From assembly GCF_051622035.1 (NCBI RefSeq), contig NC_135365.1:22153501-22217500 (forward strand): a stretch of 64,000 nucleotides of DNA. The letters are read 5' to 3'. This document shows, piece by piece, positions 1-11,034 of the stretch. The stretch comes from Arctopsyche grandis (taxonomy: Eukaryota; Arthropoda; Insecta; Trichoptera; Hydropsychidae). Position 1 is the stretch's first letter, and the number at the start of each line of letters is the position of its first letter. The notes under the pieces are model-generated. The model had not been told where the DNA came from. It ran no database searches and saw only the letters and a program-made list of their open reading frames with translations. A program made the translations under genes and the position numbers.

Positions 1-895
1 TGCAGCCCCCAGTATAGTACAAATGCATGCTACTTTTATCTACATTTGATCACCAGCATGGTCAACGAGCTACTGCAACCCCCCAAGTATAGTACAAATG
101 CATGCTACTTTTGTCTACATTTGATCACCAGTATGGTCAATGAGCTACTACAGCCCGATTAATCTCTGCAGCCCTCAAGTATAGTACAAATGCATGCTAC
201 TTTTGTCTGCATTTGATCACCAGGCTATTACAGTCCGATTAATTTCTGCAGTTCCTGTCTGTGACTTGTGACGAGCCGCTACTGATCTACATTTGGTCAC
301 CAGTATGGTTAACGAGCTACTACAGCCCGATTAAACTCTGCAGCCCCCAAGTATAGTACAAATGCATGATACTTTTGTCTACATTTGATCACCAGTATGG
401 TTAACGAGCTACTACAGCCCGATTAATCTCTGCAGATCCTGTCTATGAATTGTGACGAGCTGCTACTGATCTACATTTGATCACCAGTATGGTCGACGAG
501 CTACTACAGCCCGATAAATCTTTGCAGCCTCTTTCTATGAATTGTGACGAGCCGTTACTGATCTACATTTGATCACCAGTATGGTCAACGAGCTACTACA
601 GCTCGATTAATCCCCGCAGCTCCTGTTTTTGAATTGTGACGAGCCGCTACTGATCTACATTTGATCAGCAGTATGGTCAACGAGCTACTACAGCTCCCAA
701 GTATAGTACAAATGCATGCTACTTTTGTCTGCATTTGATCACCAGGCTACTACAGTCCGATTAATTTCTGCAGTTCCTGTCTGTGACGAGCCGCTACTGA
801 TCTACATTTGGTCACCAGTATGGTTAACGAGCTACTACAGCCCGATAAATCTCTGCCTGTGACTTGTGACGAGCCGCTACTGATCTATATACAGT
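1..895. repeat. Complex satellite array of about 90-100 bp subunits
   Basis: Two related subunit types recur. One carries AAGTATAGTACAAATGCATG followed by a CTACTTTTGTCTACATTTGA-like stretch. The other carries GACGAGCCGCTACTGATCTA. Both share the ending that runs through CACCAGTATGGT and CGAGCTACTACAGC. At least eight subunits are visible, some shortened. The block lies just downstream of the splice donor of the minus-strand Rox8/TIA-1 gene, so it is probably intronic and continues past the window start. A related short block lies at 46620-46830. Confidence 0.85.
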
Positions 896-932
896 TGGAA
901 AGGAAAGTTGTGTGATGTGTTGTGGTGCATAC

Positions 933-1844
933 TTGCGAATCGGTCCCGCCGTTCTCCTTCCCCCAGAAACATTTGACGGTGTGTCCGTTAATTTCGGTAT
1001 TCCTAATGGTTTCGATGGCGTGCGTGGCCGCCTCTTTGGTCGCGAACTTGACGAACGCGTAGCCCTTCTCCTTGAAGGTGCGGATCTCCTGGATGGTGCC
1101 GAAGTGCGAGAAGGTGGACTGCATGAGCTCGTCGGAGATGGAGTTGGCGGCGAAGCCCCCGCAGTAGACGGTGCAGTTGGTGGGCGAGCTCTGGTTGTAG
1201 ACCTCGTCGAAGGTGGGCTGCTTGGAGCGCTTGGCGGCGCCGGCCTCGGGCTTGGCCGCCGGCGGCTTCCTCGTGGACCAGTTGGTGCGGATGGAGCGCG
1301 ACCCCAGCCACTGCCCGTTCATCGCCGCTATCGCCGACTCCGCCTCCGCCTTCTTCACGAACGACACGAACGCGTACCCCTTGGACTTGAGCGTCTGCGG
1401 GTCGCGCACGATGCGGCAGTTCGAGATCTCGCCGAACGGGGCGAACGCCTCGCGCAACGTCTGCGTCTCGATCTCCGGCGACAGATCGCCCACGAAGATG
1501 TGGTGGTGGTTCGTGGTGTCGGTCTTCGGCTGGTTGCCGGGCGACGTGGCCCAGTTCACCTTGATCTCCTTGTTGAGGAACACGCGCTTGTTCATGGCGG
1601 CCAGCGCCGTGGCCGCCGACGTGTGCGACGCGTACTCGATGAAGGCGTACGGGTCGTTGCCCGGCTCCCTTATGATCTTGCACCCCTTCATCTCGCCGAT
1701 CTGCGAGAACAGCGCGCACAGCAGCTCCTCGTCCACCGACCCGTCCAGGTTGCCCACGTACAGCGTCTTCGGGTGGCTCTCGTCGCCCACGTTCATGCTC
1801 ATGTTCATGTTCATGTTCATGTTCATGTTCATATTCATGTTCAT
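933..1844 (-). CDS. Rox8: TIA-1/TIAR family RNA-binding protein (Rox8 orthologue), three-RRM exon, 3' part outside window
   Basis: This encodes a nuclear/cytoplasmic RNA-binding protein of the TIA-1/TIAR family, known for U-rich RNA binding, splice-site choice and stress granules. Three RRMs are visible. RRM1 has RNP2 TLYVGNL and RNP1 DPYAFIEY. RRM2 has HIFVGDL and KGYAFVSF. RRM3 has TVYCGGF and KGYAFVKF. The linker EVYNQSSPTNCTVYCGGF is typical of the insect member. From the first ATG of a Met-Asn repeat the exon gives 304 codons and ends in phase 0 at TCGCAA, followed by a GTATGC donor (932 leftwards). Reading through the donor gives only an unrelated short tail. The glutamine-rich C-terminal domain of the family is absent and should lie in later exons left of base 1, beyond the satellite. 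An in-frame upstream ATG at 1937 would add 31 Gly/Val-rich residues; I judge that part to be 5' UTR. Family call is very secure; start and last junction are inferred. Confidence 0.93.
1791..1844 (-). repeat. Coding hexanucleotide repeat (Met-Asn)n at the start of Rox8
   Basis: Nine consecutive six-base units, mostly ATGAAC with one ATGAAT and one ATGAGC, encode alternating Met-Asn (one Met-Ser) directly before VGDESHPKTLYVGNL. Every unit offers an in-frame ATG. The true start could therefore be any of them, and the length could vary between individuals. Confidence 0.85.
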
Positions 1845-2400
1845 GCCCACGCTCCCCTCCCCTCCGCCACCGCCACCCCGCACGCACTCTACTATATAAC
1901 CCGCCACTTTGACGACTTGTCGTCTCCTCACAACCACGAAGCTCTCAGCCGACTGCTGCTGCTGCTGCTGGTGTTGCTAAGACTAGCTGTGTTGCGGCGG
2001 GGGCTTCTGCGGCCGCCACACCATGGAGCGTCTGCGTGCGCGTCTAACTCTCCGCTCTACACTTGTGCGTCTACGCTGCGTGTGTGCGTGTTTGCGCGCG
2101 CGTCCACGTTCTCGCACGGCTGCCGGTGCGCTTCCGCGAGGAGTGAGGAGTGTGGAGTGCGGCGACTTGAATGGCCTCAGCTAGCCGTAGCCGATACGCG
2201 CTCTGGTCCACCGCGACTGCTGCTCGCGCACGTCTGCCAACTGCTCGCTCCGCCGCACCGACACCGGCACCATAAACAACCACGCCATTGTTTTCGAAAC
2301 CACCTTTTCGCCTTCCACCACTGCATTATATTATATTTCTTCATACTCTCCGCTGGTTGTTTCGCCCCCATCTTTTACTATTTCTCTATCTCTAATTTTA
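1845..2400 (-). promoter_or_regulatory. GC/CpG-rich 5' flank and probable 5' UTR/promoter of Rox8
   Basis: This is one of the few GC-rich stretches in an AT-rich window, with CAG/CTG runs near 1951-1970 and CpG-dense sequence near 2080-2250. It lies directly upstream of the Rox8 start on the minus strand. Long open frames on both strands here reflect GC content and antisense of the RRM exon. No transcription start can be fixed. Confidence 0.5.
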
Positions 2401-2529
2401 AATAAATATTCTTATTCTTCCAATGCCGAATCCGTATTCGGACGTTGACGACTACCACGGGCAGACATCGTTTATTTATTTATTTATTCAAATAGCAAAA
2501 CACCCTTCAAGAAAGCAGCAATGTTATTA

Positions 2530-2995
2530 GAACTTCTAATTTATTTTATTTTATTTATTTTATTTTTATTTTTATTTTACATATATACCAGGAAGGCCTT
2601 ACAGGTAAATCCCAATGCACCTTCCTGGCCAATAACAAATACAAATGCAGCATTTTTTTATTGTAAGTCGTTGAATTGCGAGACACTGAATAAACTCGCA
2701 AATTAACGAGACATCTATGAATTGTACATAAATTTTTATTGTACATCCATCAAATTTCAAATAGTGGTGACATAGTAGGTAGGAAGGATTTTTTAGCCAA
2801 TTTTTTTTTCCGGGAACCGTTTCAACAATGAAATCAGAGAAAATTGGCAAACTCTGATAGGAAACGATCGACCTGGAGTCACAAATCCAGGTCTGACCAA
2901 CAGCATACTCTGAAAAATTCATTTTCATTCAGGGATAGAACCCGGCACCTTCTTGACGGTAAGCAGAAGCTTAACGTCCGAGCTATGCTGCTGGC
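2530..2995 (-). mobile_element. SINE copy 1, tRNA-like head type II
   Basis: On the minus strand a head with a B-box-like GGTTCTATCCC is followed by the shared body (GTGACTCCAGGTCGATCGTT, then GAAACGGTTCC). After that comes the tail hairpin, a GCCAGGAAGG...CCTTCCTGGT type inverted repeat ending in TATA, and an (AAATAA)n tail seen as T-rich sequence at 2530-2580. Head type differs from the copies at 8.2, 8.9 and 62.7 kb. Confidence 0.75.
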
Positions 2996-3092
2996 TAATG
3001 CCTTCATGAAGGGCATTATACATTTGAACACCTCTGTGAAAAACGCCTCCTGCAGTTTTAGCTTTCTCAACTCTACCTATAATTAATTTATT

Positions 3093-3155
3093 CCTATTTC
3101 TCGTCTTATAATTATGTATATCTCTATTTCTCGTCTTATAATTATGTATATCTCT
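3093..3155. repeat. Two tandem copies of a 31-bp unit
   Basis: TCTCGTCTTATAATTATGTA occurs twice, 31 bp apart, in otherwise featureless AT-rich DNA next to the LINE fragment. Confidence 0.7.
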
Positions 3156-3202
3156 ATTCCTAACTATATGATTATTAAAATATTTGGGTAATAGATTCTT
3201 AT

Positions 3203-3950
3203 CTAGCTTATATATAAACTAGTTTGTGCTAATTCCTCCCTATCGTGGGCAAGTCGAAATAACTTTTCGAGTCCGAGTCCCATCCATGACCTGATGTTTC
3301 GGAGCAAAGAGAGCTTCTTTCTCCCGAACCACCGTTTGCCTTCTATTTTTCCCTCTATGATTGTTTGTAGAAAGCGATATTTGAGACCACGAATGATGTG
3401 GCCAAAGTATTCCATCTCACGACGCTTCACCGTGTCGAGAAGCTCTCTCTTTCTATGAAAAAGCTGGAGGGCCGTTTCGTTCCTTACGTGCTCCTTTTTC
3501 AACACCACATTTCAAACGACTATCCTGTTCAGGCATGCCACTAACAGCGACCACGTTTTGCATCCGTACAGCAACGGTAAATGGTCTACTAGTCATATGT
3601 GAACCAGTCGCATCAGAAAACTGGTCACATCTGAAAATTGGTCACGAAAAAACTGATCACACCCAAAAATTCGACCAATTTTTAATTTTTGGGTGTGACC
3701 AATTTTAGTGTGACGGGTGATCTCGTGTGACCGATCTAGAGCGACCGGTTGTCCTGTGACCGGTTCACATTTGACTAGTAATCACCGAACCACAGCAACA
3801 CCGACTTAACATAGGAGCGCAGTGTTCTTAAGCGTCTTCTGCTTGTCTCCATTTCGGAACTGACGTCCGTATTGATCATTGCTCCTAGATATTTGTAGTG
3901 TTCGACCTGTTCAATCATTTGTCCGCGCACACTCAGGTTTAATGAATCCG
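3203..3950 (-). pseudogene. LINE reverse-transcriptase C-terminal fragment, split by a MITE
   Basis: The minus strand first (3950 to 3792) encodes VRGQMIEQVEHYKYLG and MINTD, the region after the RT palm in RTE-like or related craftworm-type LINEs. After the MITE at 3576-3791 it continues with LLYGCKTWSL, then REMEYFGHIIRG, KIEGKRWFGRKK and SWMGLGLEKLFRLAHDRE, the usual end of such proteins. The catalytic FADD/YADD part, the endonuclease and the 3' end are absent. One frame change is needed near 3510-3540. It is a dead, 5'-truncated copy. Confidence 0.8.
3576..3791. mobile_element. MITE with 8-bp TSD, GGTTCGGTGATTA family
   Basis: The right end reads TGACTAGTAATCACCGAACC and the left end GGTAAATGGTCTACTAGTCA, which are imperfect inverted repeats. 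The interior is largely palindromic (GTGACC/GGTCAC motifs). It is flanked by ACAGCAAC at 3568-3575 and again at 3792-3799. A second copy ends at 5210. The 8-bp TSD fits hAT or P superfamilies; no transposase is present. Confidence 0.85.
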
Positions 3951-4014
3951 TCTTTTCTTTAATATAATAAATAAATATTAGGGGGACCGAAAAATAATGA
4001 AAAAAAAAACTTCG

Positions 4015-4620
4015 CTTCATATTTGTAATATAAACAGCTTAAACATGGCGAATCTAATAGTAAATATTCATTTGTTTTTTTTATTAATGTAGAAACATCG
4101 CGTACTATCCCTTATCGATGTCAATAAACTCGCATACTCCCCCGTCACATAAATACTCACACCCCTCTGTAATGCACTTCTATTCATGCGGAACATACTC
4201 AGAACTCACCACGACCCCTCGACAAGAACAACTGCACACGACCACGCGTACAACTAAAACAGATGCACTAGAGGATCAGCAACTAACGCCAGTGAGCTTT
4301 CGGAGCTCAACCATGGTTCACTCTCGAGACAACTACATTACATATATACTTCACTGTATATACAAATACAACTGTATTAATCGAGCAATCACGATCCTCT
4401 TCCAAACAAACACAACCACGCGTTTCTATAAGCCGTGAGACACGGTCAACATACCACTTATTCCCGCGCTGCCTAAATTAAATTTATTTGAATTGAAAAA
4501 AAAAACAATATTCGATATCGATATCATCGTCATAAAAACTTTGATTTATTTTCGATTTGCCCAACAAATCTTACATTATACCTTACATTTAAAGTCTCTT
4601 TCGAAATTATATATTAGAAG
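4015..4620 (-). mobile_element. Decayed Helitron-like element interrupted by unrelated sequence
   Basis: Sequence at 4017-4085 (TAATATAAACAGCTTAAACA, then AATCTAATAGTAAATATTCA) matches the 3' half of the short Helitrons at 49-50 kb. Sequence at 4475-4615 matches their 5' half (AAAGTCTCTTTCGAAATTAT, ATATTAGA). About 390 bp of unrelated sequence lies between them. The CTAG terminus is not intact. Confidence 0.55.
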
Positions 4621-4669
4621 AAGATGGACAGCCAATTTTCAACGATAATTCCTCGATGGTTTGACCAGT

Positions 4670-4975
4670 GCCGGCCTTACACCCTATGGCAGAGCATCGC
4701 AAGCTGATGGTCACGGCCCTTTTTGTACCATACGGGCCACTTTGATCTAACGCGTGCGAACGAGATCACATATGAGGGAGAAAACCGATGTTAGTTAACG
4801 TTTTGTCACATATGTATGTAGGGACTAGCTAGCGACTGCCAATAAAGTACATATGTATGTAAATAGCTGACAAACTCTACGAGTCGTAAACAACGTGTTC
4901 CGCGAATATCAAAAGGTTGCCTGGCTCTGCCTTATGGCACCCTCGGACAATCAAGTGCCCCTAGAAAAAAAATAA
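4670..4975. mobile_element. Possible hAT remnant
   Basis: CAGTGCCGGCCTTACACC at the left resembles the CAGGGCCGGC ends of hAT elements. GCCTTATGGCACCCTCGGAC at the right could be part of the other end. No clear target duplication or coding sequence is visible. Confidence 0.25.
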
Positions 4976-5039
4976 AAAAAAAACGGGCTACCATCCTCAT
5001 TTTTTCGGACTTGGGACTGGCATCAAAATGGTTAACAAG

Positions 5040-5210
5040 ATTTTCCAACCGAAAGGTGAATTGGTTTTCTCGTGAATCGGTCACGAGAAAACTGGTTAAT
5101 CGATTTTAGGGTGTTACCAGTTTTCTCGTGACCAGTTTTCGTGTGACGGGTGATCATGTGTGACCGGTTGTCCTGTGACCGATTCACATTTGACTAGTAA
5201 TCACCGAACC
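5040..5210. mobile_element. Second copy of the 3576-3791 MITE family
   Basis: It shares TGTGACGGGTGATC, GACCGGTTGTCCTGTGACC and the end TGACTAGTAATCACCGAACC with the 3.6-kb copy and has the same palindromic GTGACC/GGTCAC structure. The left boundary and target duplication are not clear. Confidence 0.65.
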
Positions 5211-5507
5211 GATATTTTGATAGAAATGTTTCGACAACATTATGGGGAGGCAGGAAAAAACAAAAATTATAATAAACAAGTCGTTGCTACAATATAAATA
5301 AAAAAAAATAGTCGACTGCGATTCAAAGGTAGATCGCACTAAAGTAGCACCCACAATTCTTAAATGGTGTCCGTAATAATATTTTTTAGCTCTGCATTCA
5401 TATAAATAAAGGTATTTTATTACTATCTTGATCAGTGGCTTGCGGTGAAATTCTCACTGTTTTTAGATTAGGTGTTCTCACTGACTTAGGCTACATAGAT
5501 TTAAGCC

Positions 5508-5962
5508 GGTTCGGTGATTATTCCGTAAAAATATAGAAGAGGCTTGTAAAAAGCGATCATGTGCACGGCACTAAAATCTCGATTACGGAGCATCTAGCAC
5601 CTAAAATCTCCACCAATCTAAAGCTATTTACGCAAAAATTGTACTGACGAGAACTCAAGTGCCGGTAAACGGATTAGATCCCAAATGTGAATTGCTACTA
5701 GGATAACAGCCGCTACGAAAATCGCTCGCGCGGTATCCTAGTAGTTCGTCGCATAGGAAAATTGCCGTACAGAAAACTGCCCAAATATGTCACAAAGACA
5801 ATTTTTGCTATGAAAACCGCGAATGCAGAATATTTGGCACTCGAGTTTTCGTTAGTATGATAGTTATTGTTAGTATGATGGACTTTTCGGCTGCCAGATG
5901 TTCCGTTATAGAGATTTTAGTGATTTTTGGGGGAGCACTTTGTGACCAATGATCACCGAACC
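5508..5962. mobile_element. Decayed MITE with GGTTCGGTGATTA termini
   Basis: It begins GGTTCGGTGATTATTCCG and ends GATCACCGAACC. Inside is GATGTTCCGTTATAGAGATT, shared with copies ending at 6429, 15819 and 27042. It looks like two partial copies joined or nested. Confidence 0.55.
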
Positions 5963-6044
5963 GCATACCCACACATACAACACTGAGCTTAGTATCCGGT
6001 ACAAGCACGGCTGCCGGTCTCATCCATAGTAATTGGATTATTAG

Positions 6045-6255
6045 CAGTGGTGTCACCCCAATTTTGGAACAAAAGACTTCCAAATTATTATTTTGAAAAT
6101 ATACATATGTATATGTATTTGTATGTATACTTTTTTTTCGTCGAAGGCACCTTTACATGAAAATTCATTAAATTTTCAAGATTTGTATAATTTTTGATAA
6201 AAATTATATGAATTTTTAGATGAAACGCATGGAAACCATTAGGGTGACACCACTG
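6045..6255. mobile_element. hAT-like MITE with 8-bp TSD
   Basis: Ends are CAGTGGTGTCACCCCAAT and the inverted ATTAGGGTGACACCACTG. The flanking octamer ATTATTAG is at 6037-6044 and 6256-6263. The CAGTG start and 8-bp TSD fit the hAT superfamily. It appears inserted into the decayed MITE that ends at 6429. Confidence 0.85.
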
Positions 6256-6263
6256 ATTATTAG

Positions 6264-6429
6264 TCACAATTTTTTTTTGAAAATCGTGAATACGCAATAT
6301 TTGGCAATCAAGTTCTCGTTACTATGATAGTTATCGTTAGTATGATGGACTTTTTGGCCGCCAGATGTTCCGTTATAGAGATTTTAGTGACTTTTGGACG
6401 AGCGCTTTGTGACCAATAATCACCGAACC
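6264..6429. mobile_element. Partial GGTTCGGTGATTA-family MITE
   Basis: It contains CGCAATATTTGGCAATCAAG, GATGTTCCGTTATAGAGATT and the terminal AATCACCGAACC, and so parallels the copy ending at 5962. Confidence 0.6.
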
Positions 6430-6789
6430 CTAATCCATCCTGCACGTGTAAAGGCATCACACTGTTAATGGCAATAAATAAACTTGAAGCCGACACAAAG
6501 CGACAAAAGCGGTTAAGCCACGTGTACCAATCGATTTTTTCACAATGGCCACACCGCGCATACGCAACCCGTAACGGTGAATAAATCGACCATCGTCCGC
6601 CGACATATTGACAAATCGAATGAAACCTAATTATAAAATCTGTAATTACCCATGCAAAGCGCATAAAACCGACGTACGTGTGCTAACATTGGCCAGATGA
6701 ATTTAAACAGATGGGAGCGAACGAATACGGGGCGACTTTCAATTTGACAGCAGACGCAATCAGAGCTAGATATTAAAAAACGGAAAAGG
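6430..6789. other. Unassigned intergenic DNA
   Basis: No coding frame with family features, RNA gene or repeat is visible in this stretch between the MITE cluster and the GC-rich block at 6.8 kb. Confidence 0.4.
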
Positions 6790-7150
6790 AACAGACGAGT
6801 GGCGCGTCGTGGCGCAGTGGGACGTGCGTTCGGTTCTATCGACAATCGACAATCGTGGCTGTCATCCTCGTCACCAACACCCACACCCACACCCCCACCC
6901 CCACCCCTCAGCCTCTTTGTCTGGAGTCAGCCAAGATGCGGCTGCTGTGTGTCGTTTGACGCCTCGTCACACCCCCATAATACTCCCGAGACTCGAAATA
7001 ATCGTTCACTCGTCTCCTAGGTCAGTTGAATTCGCTATCATATCTGCTCGCGTATTGTTTGGTCGACTTTAACACTTTTAATATACGTTTTGTTCGTCAA
7101 TCGACCGGCCGGTGCAAGTTGAGGTTATGTGAAGATCCACGTAGGCAAGT
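6790..7150 (+). promoter_or_regulatory. GC-rich block, candidate promoter/first noncoding exon of the ZnT7 gene
   Basis: The base composition rises sharply here, with many CpGs and an (ACCCAC)n run at 6877-6908. The ZnT7 coding exon at 9152 begins with an acceptor and only five noncoding bases, so an upstream noncoding exon is required. This is the only GC-rich candidate between the divergent Rox8 and ZnT7 genes. Exon borders cannot be set. Confidence 0.35.
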
Positions 7151-7844
7151 GACTTACGAACCATAGGGTGCTGTCCTAACCCTGATTTCAACCGCTTCCC
7201 GATACATTCACTTCTAGTGCCGATCGAATCGATGGAAATGTTACGGTTGCTAATTCATGCAAAACCATGCAGTGTATTCAGGTCGTTGCTATTGTTGAAT
7301 AAATTTTCGATCAATTAATGAAATGACAGATAACATGGTCGTAATGCGACCGATATGTGGCACTGAATAAAATTCATTTGTTTATTTGATTTTTGAATTT
7401 GTTTTTATATATAACTACATATTTATATTTAAATTTATGTATTGTTATAAATTATCGATGTTTCCGTTTTGTGTAATTTTTTCTCATTGAAAAATTATAT
7501 TGCAGTAACGAAAATCAATGACTCAAATCATGTATTTAAATACAATATATGTATTACTCAATTTGTTGTTTTTCTTTTTTGACCGAAATAGTAAAATGCA
7601 TAGTTGATAAAAAAATAATTCTAATAAATTTAATATTTTGTTATGAAATTTGAGCTACTTCATTTCAATCGTAATATTCGCTATTATTTTAATACATATG
7701 TATATGGTTATCAAAAGTTTGACCATATTGTGTCAATTCTGGAGCAATTTTATTTGTTTTTCTTCAAATTTTAGTACATTTTTCAAATTAAATATTTGTC
7801 TTTTTTTATATGTATATAAATTTTTTTTTACATACATATATGTA
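7151..7844. other. AT-rich DNA, nothing recognised
   Basis: Very AT-rich, probably the first intron of the ZnT7 gene. No gene or repeat with clear borders. Confidence 0.4.
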
Positions 7845-8287
7845 CATATATACCAGAAAGGCCTAACAGGTAATGCGCCTTCCTGGCCGATTACAAACAT
7901 CGTTATACAATTTTTAGAATAATTTTAAAAAGCATCAAAGAGACATCTATGGATAAATTTTGACAAATTTTTGGTTTTGCTTACTTTTTGTAGCATTTTT
8001 TTTGTGTATAAATCGTCAAATTTCGAGATGCTGAAAATAATTGCAGCAATTTTATACGAATCAATGAAATTCGAGAAGATGAAAGCTCGAAAATTGCGGG
8101 AAATGGATAAAAGTTACCAATTTGTTGGAACTGTTTCACTGAAAATCAGTTAATTTGCTAAACTCTGATAGGAAACGATCGACCCGGTGTCGCAAACCAA
8201 GCTCTGGCCACTAGCAACCAGTGGGACTCGAACTTTTGACCAATATGTTCGAAAGCATATATGCTAACCAATAGTCCACGCTGCTGG
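7845..8287 (-). mobile_element. SINE copy 2, head type I
   Basis: On the minus strand the head starts near CAGCGTGGACTATTGG. It continues through TTAGCATATATGC to a B-box-like GTTCGAGTCCC and the shared body (GGTCGATCGTTTCCTATCAG), and ends at the CCAGGAAGG tail hairpin near 7850-7890. Confidence 0.75.
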
Positions 8288-8468
8288 TTATAAATACATA
8301 CATAGATACTTTCTAGAATATAATCTGTATGATTAATACTTATGAAGGCACAGTTGAAGCTCGCTTATCTGGACTAAGTAGGAATTAAGATGTTCCAGAT
8401 AACAGAAAATCGGAATAATCAAAATGAAAGAAAAAAGTATATCGCCTCTTCATATTTAGTCTTTAATT

Positions 8469-8888
8469 TATACCAGGAAGGCTTAACGGGTAACCCCAAT
8501 GCGCCTTACCGGCTAGAAACATTGTACATTTGATACAAATATTATTAGTATTATACAAAGTATATAAATACATATCAAGAAATATCCACAGAGACATCTA
8601 TTTTTAAACAATTAAGTAAATACATATCAATTAACATCCACAGAGCCGTTTATAGTAAAATTTGTAAATTAGCAGCATTTTATACAATTCGAGATTGCTA
8701 AAAACTCGAGATTTTGCTAGAAAATGGGTAAGGCTGCCAATTTGTTGGAACCGTTTAAATGAAAATCAGATCAATTGGCAAACTCTGATCGTTCTAGACT
8801 CACAAATTCAAAGTCTGACCAGCAGAAACCAGTGGAATTTGAACCTGTGACCGCTCTGTTCAAAGCATTATAAGCTATTCTGCTGGTT
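8469..8888 (-). mobile_element. SINE copy 3, head type I
   Basis: Same organisation as copy 2: a tail with CCAGGAAGGC near 8474, a body with GAAACGGTTCC-like and TCAGAGTTTGCC motifs, and a degraded tRNA-like head ending near 8886 (CAGCAGAATAGC on the minus strand). Confidence 0.75.
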
Positions 8889-9156
8889 AGCATATGATAA
8901 TGGATCAGATATTAACTGTACATATGTACATTTGATCGCTTCTGAATGAATCATATATAATACATCCCTGAGTATTAGATAACAAATTCGTATAATCCAC
9001 TGTTTCTATCTGTATATTAGTATTAGTAATATATTTTATTTATTATACTTTTCGAATAAAGAAAAAAAACAAAAAAAAAAAATGTTTTCAATGTTTCAAA
9101 TGAATTACATATGTATATATGCGTACTATATTGGTTGAATTTTGGTTTCAGGTAAA

Positions 9157-10408
9157 ATGTTGCCCCTTACTCATAGAGATAACAGAGGCCTAGTGAATAG
9201 GTTGAAAGATAAAGTAAGCGGATGGCTACGACTCGTCTTAGCTGATCCCAATGCCAAAAATCTCTTCCTCTTCCTATTGCTGAATTTCTCGTTTGCATTT
9301 ATAGAACTTTTTTACGGTGTATGGACCAATAGCTTAGGTAAGTGGATATACATTTATTGTATGCATTTAAATGTATGAACATTTATGAATTATATTTATA
9401 TGCTTTGCAGGTTTAATTTCGGATTCGTTTCACATGTTTTTTGACTGCACCGGCTTAATAGCTGGCTTAGTGGCATCGTTAATCAGCAAGAAAAGATCTA
9501 ATGATAGATTCTCGTACGGGTATGTCAGGGCAGAAGTCCTCGCCGGATTCGTCAATGGATTGTTCCTCGTTTTCATCGCGTTCTTCATTATGTCGGAGGC
9601 TGTGGAGAGAGCAATCGAACCACCCGAGGTATATTTTTATAGGCTTGTGTGTCGCTTGTTCATATCAGTTGTTTATAAAGTGTGAAATTGTAATAGTTTT
9701 TTGATTAGATACGCATATTATTAATCCATTAATTTTGTTCGATATTTCCAGGTGAAACATGAACGGTTGTTTGTCGTCTCCGTGCTTGGATTCTTAGTCA
9801 ATTTGGTGGGCATATACGCTTTCCAACATGGTCACGGGCATTCGCATGGCGGAGGCAGCCACGGACACTCTCACGGGGGCTCTCATAACCACTCGCACGA
9901 TCATTCGCACGAAAATCACTCGCACGATCACGAAGTGCACGTAGAATTGGACAGTCTCGCTGGAAATTCACATATAATGAAGGGCGTGTTCCTGCACGTG
10001 CTAGCCGACACGTTAGGCTCTCTCGGAGTCATAATATCCGCACTTCTGATGTACCAGTTCGGCTGGATGAGGGCTGATCCCATATGCTCGATGTTCATCT
10101 CGGTTTTAATCGTGCTCAGTGTGCTGCCGTTGCTGAAAGAGTCCATATTGATTCTTATGCAGAGGCAGCCGACTTCGTTGGACAGAACGTTGCCGCATTG
10201 TTATCAAAAGGTGACGGGCCTCGCGGGTGTCTATTCCGTTCAAGAGCCACATTTCTGGACTTTGTGCACCGACTCGTACGTAGGTGCTGTAAAATTAGAA
10301 GTTTCCAAGAACGTGGATCCGAAGTACGTTATTAGTCAGACTCAAAGAATATTCGCCGCGGTCGGCGTGAAACGAGTTACTGTGCAATTGGACTATTCGG
10401 GGATGTGA
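9157..10408 (+). CDS. ZnT7: Golgi zinc transporter, ZnT7 (SLC30A7) type
   Basis: A cation diffusion facilitator that moves zinc from cytosol into the early secretory pathway. Coding exons are 9157-9337, 9411-9628 and 9752-10408 (GT-AG, 351 aa, close to the 376 aa of the human protein). It starts MLPLTHRDNRG. The upstream acceptor (TTTGGTTTCAG at 9151) means the 5' UTR is spliced. Zinc-site residues are H68 and D72 in TM2 (SDSFHMFFD) and H215 and D219 in TM5 (LHVLADTLG). A His-rich cytosolic loop of about 35 residues (roughly 159-193) lies between TM4 and TM5, as in the family. The sequence SYGYVRAEVLAGFVNGLFL and the C-terminal EPHFWTLCTDSYVG are diagnostic for ZnT7 rather than other ZnTs. 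The nearest fly gene would be ZnT86D. Transcription is convergent with TMED10. Confidence 0.95.
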
Positions 10409-11034
10409 TCTACTGTTTTGCACGATTTTATGTACGCACTGTTTGATCTCGTCACACATTGCCGCAGGAACTTTGTATATATACATGTAAAATAGACTGA
10501 AAAATTTATCCAATTGAATTTTACAATGCTGTTTTAAGATTTTTATAAACTGAGAGAAATGTATTGTTTATGTGCAATTCAATATCACAATATTTGTCAA
10601 TAACTTTTATCTATTAATGTACGAGTACAATACAAAGTTTTGCATTTATGATATAATGTTTTTTTTAAATCATTATTAGTTAATGGAAGTCGCTATGAAT
10701 TCGCTATAAAATAGTCTACCAAATATTGCTGATACTTAGTAGAGTAATATATGATCTTAAATTACAAAAAAAATATATATACATATATATATTTAATGAT
10801 TAAAATGTTATATTTTTCAGTCGATATAAGACTTTGTTAAAAACTATTGTGTTAAAATTGATTGTAATTAATTTTTAATTATTTTAAGACATTCATATTC
10901 AATGTGCACAAGAATAGTTTCAAAATACGATTTATTTTTTTGTCGTATTCTAGTAGCTCATTTGTATGTCTGTATGATGGTTGTTTGTTTTCTTATTCAT
11001 TATGTCACATTCCTTTATAATTCGTATACATTAA

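Noticed and set aside
1003-1887. A 294-codon minus-strand frame rich in Arg/Gly/His
   Set aside because: Out-of-frame shadow of the Rox8 exon.
912-2405. A 497-codon plus-strand open frame with HVHVHV repeats
   Set aside because: It is the antisense of the GC-rich RRM exon and its leader. No family features; the minus strand gives a textbook TIA-1 protein.
4118-4438. A 106-codon frame, Thr/His-rich
   Set aside because: Lies in unrelated sequence between two halves of a decayed Helitron; composition fits chance in C-rich DNA.
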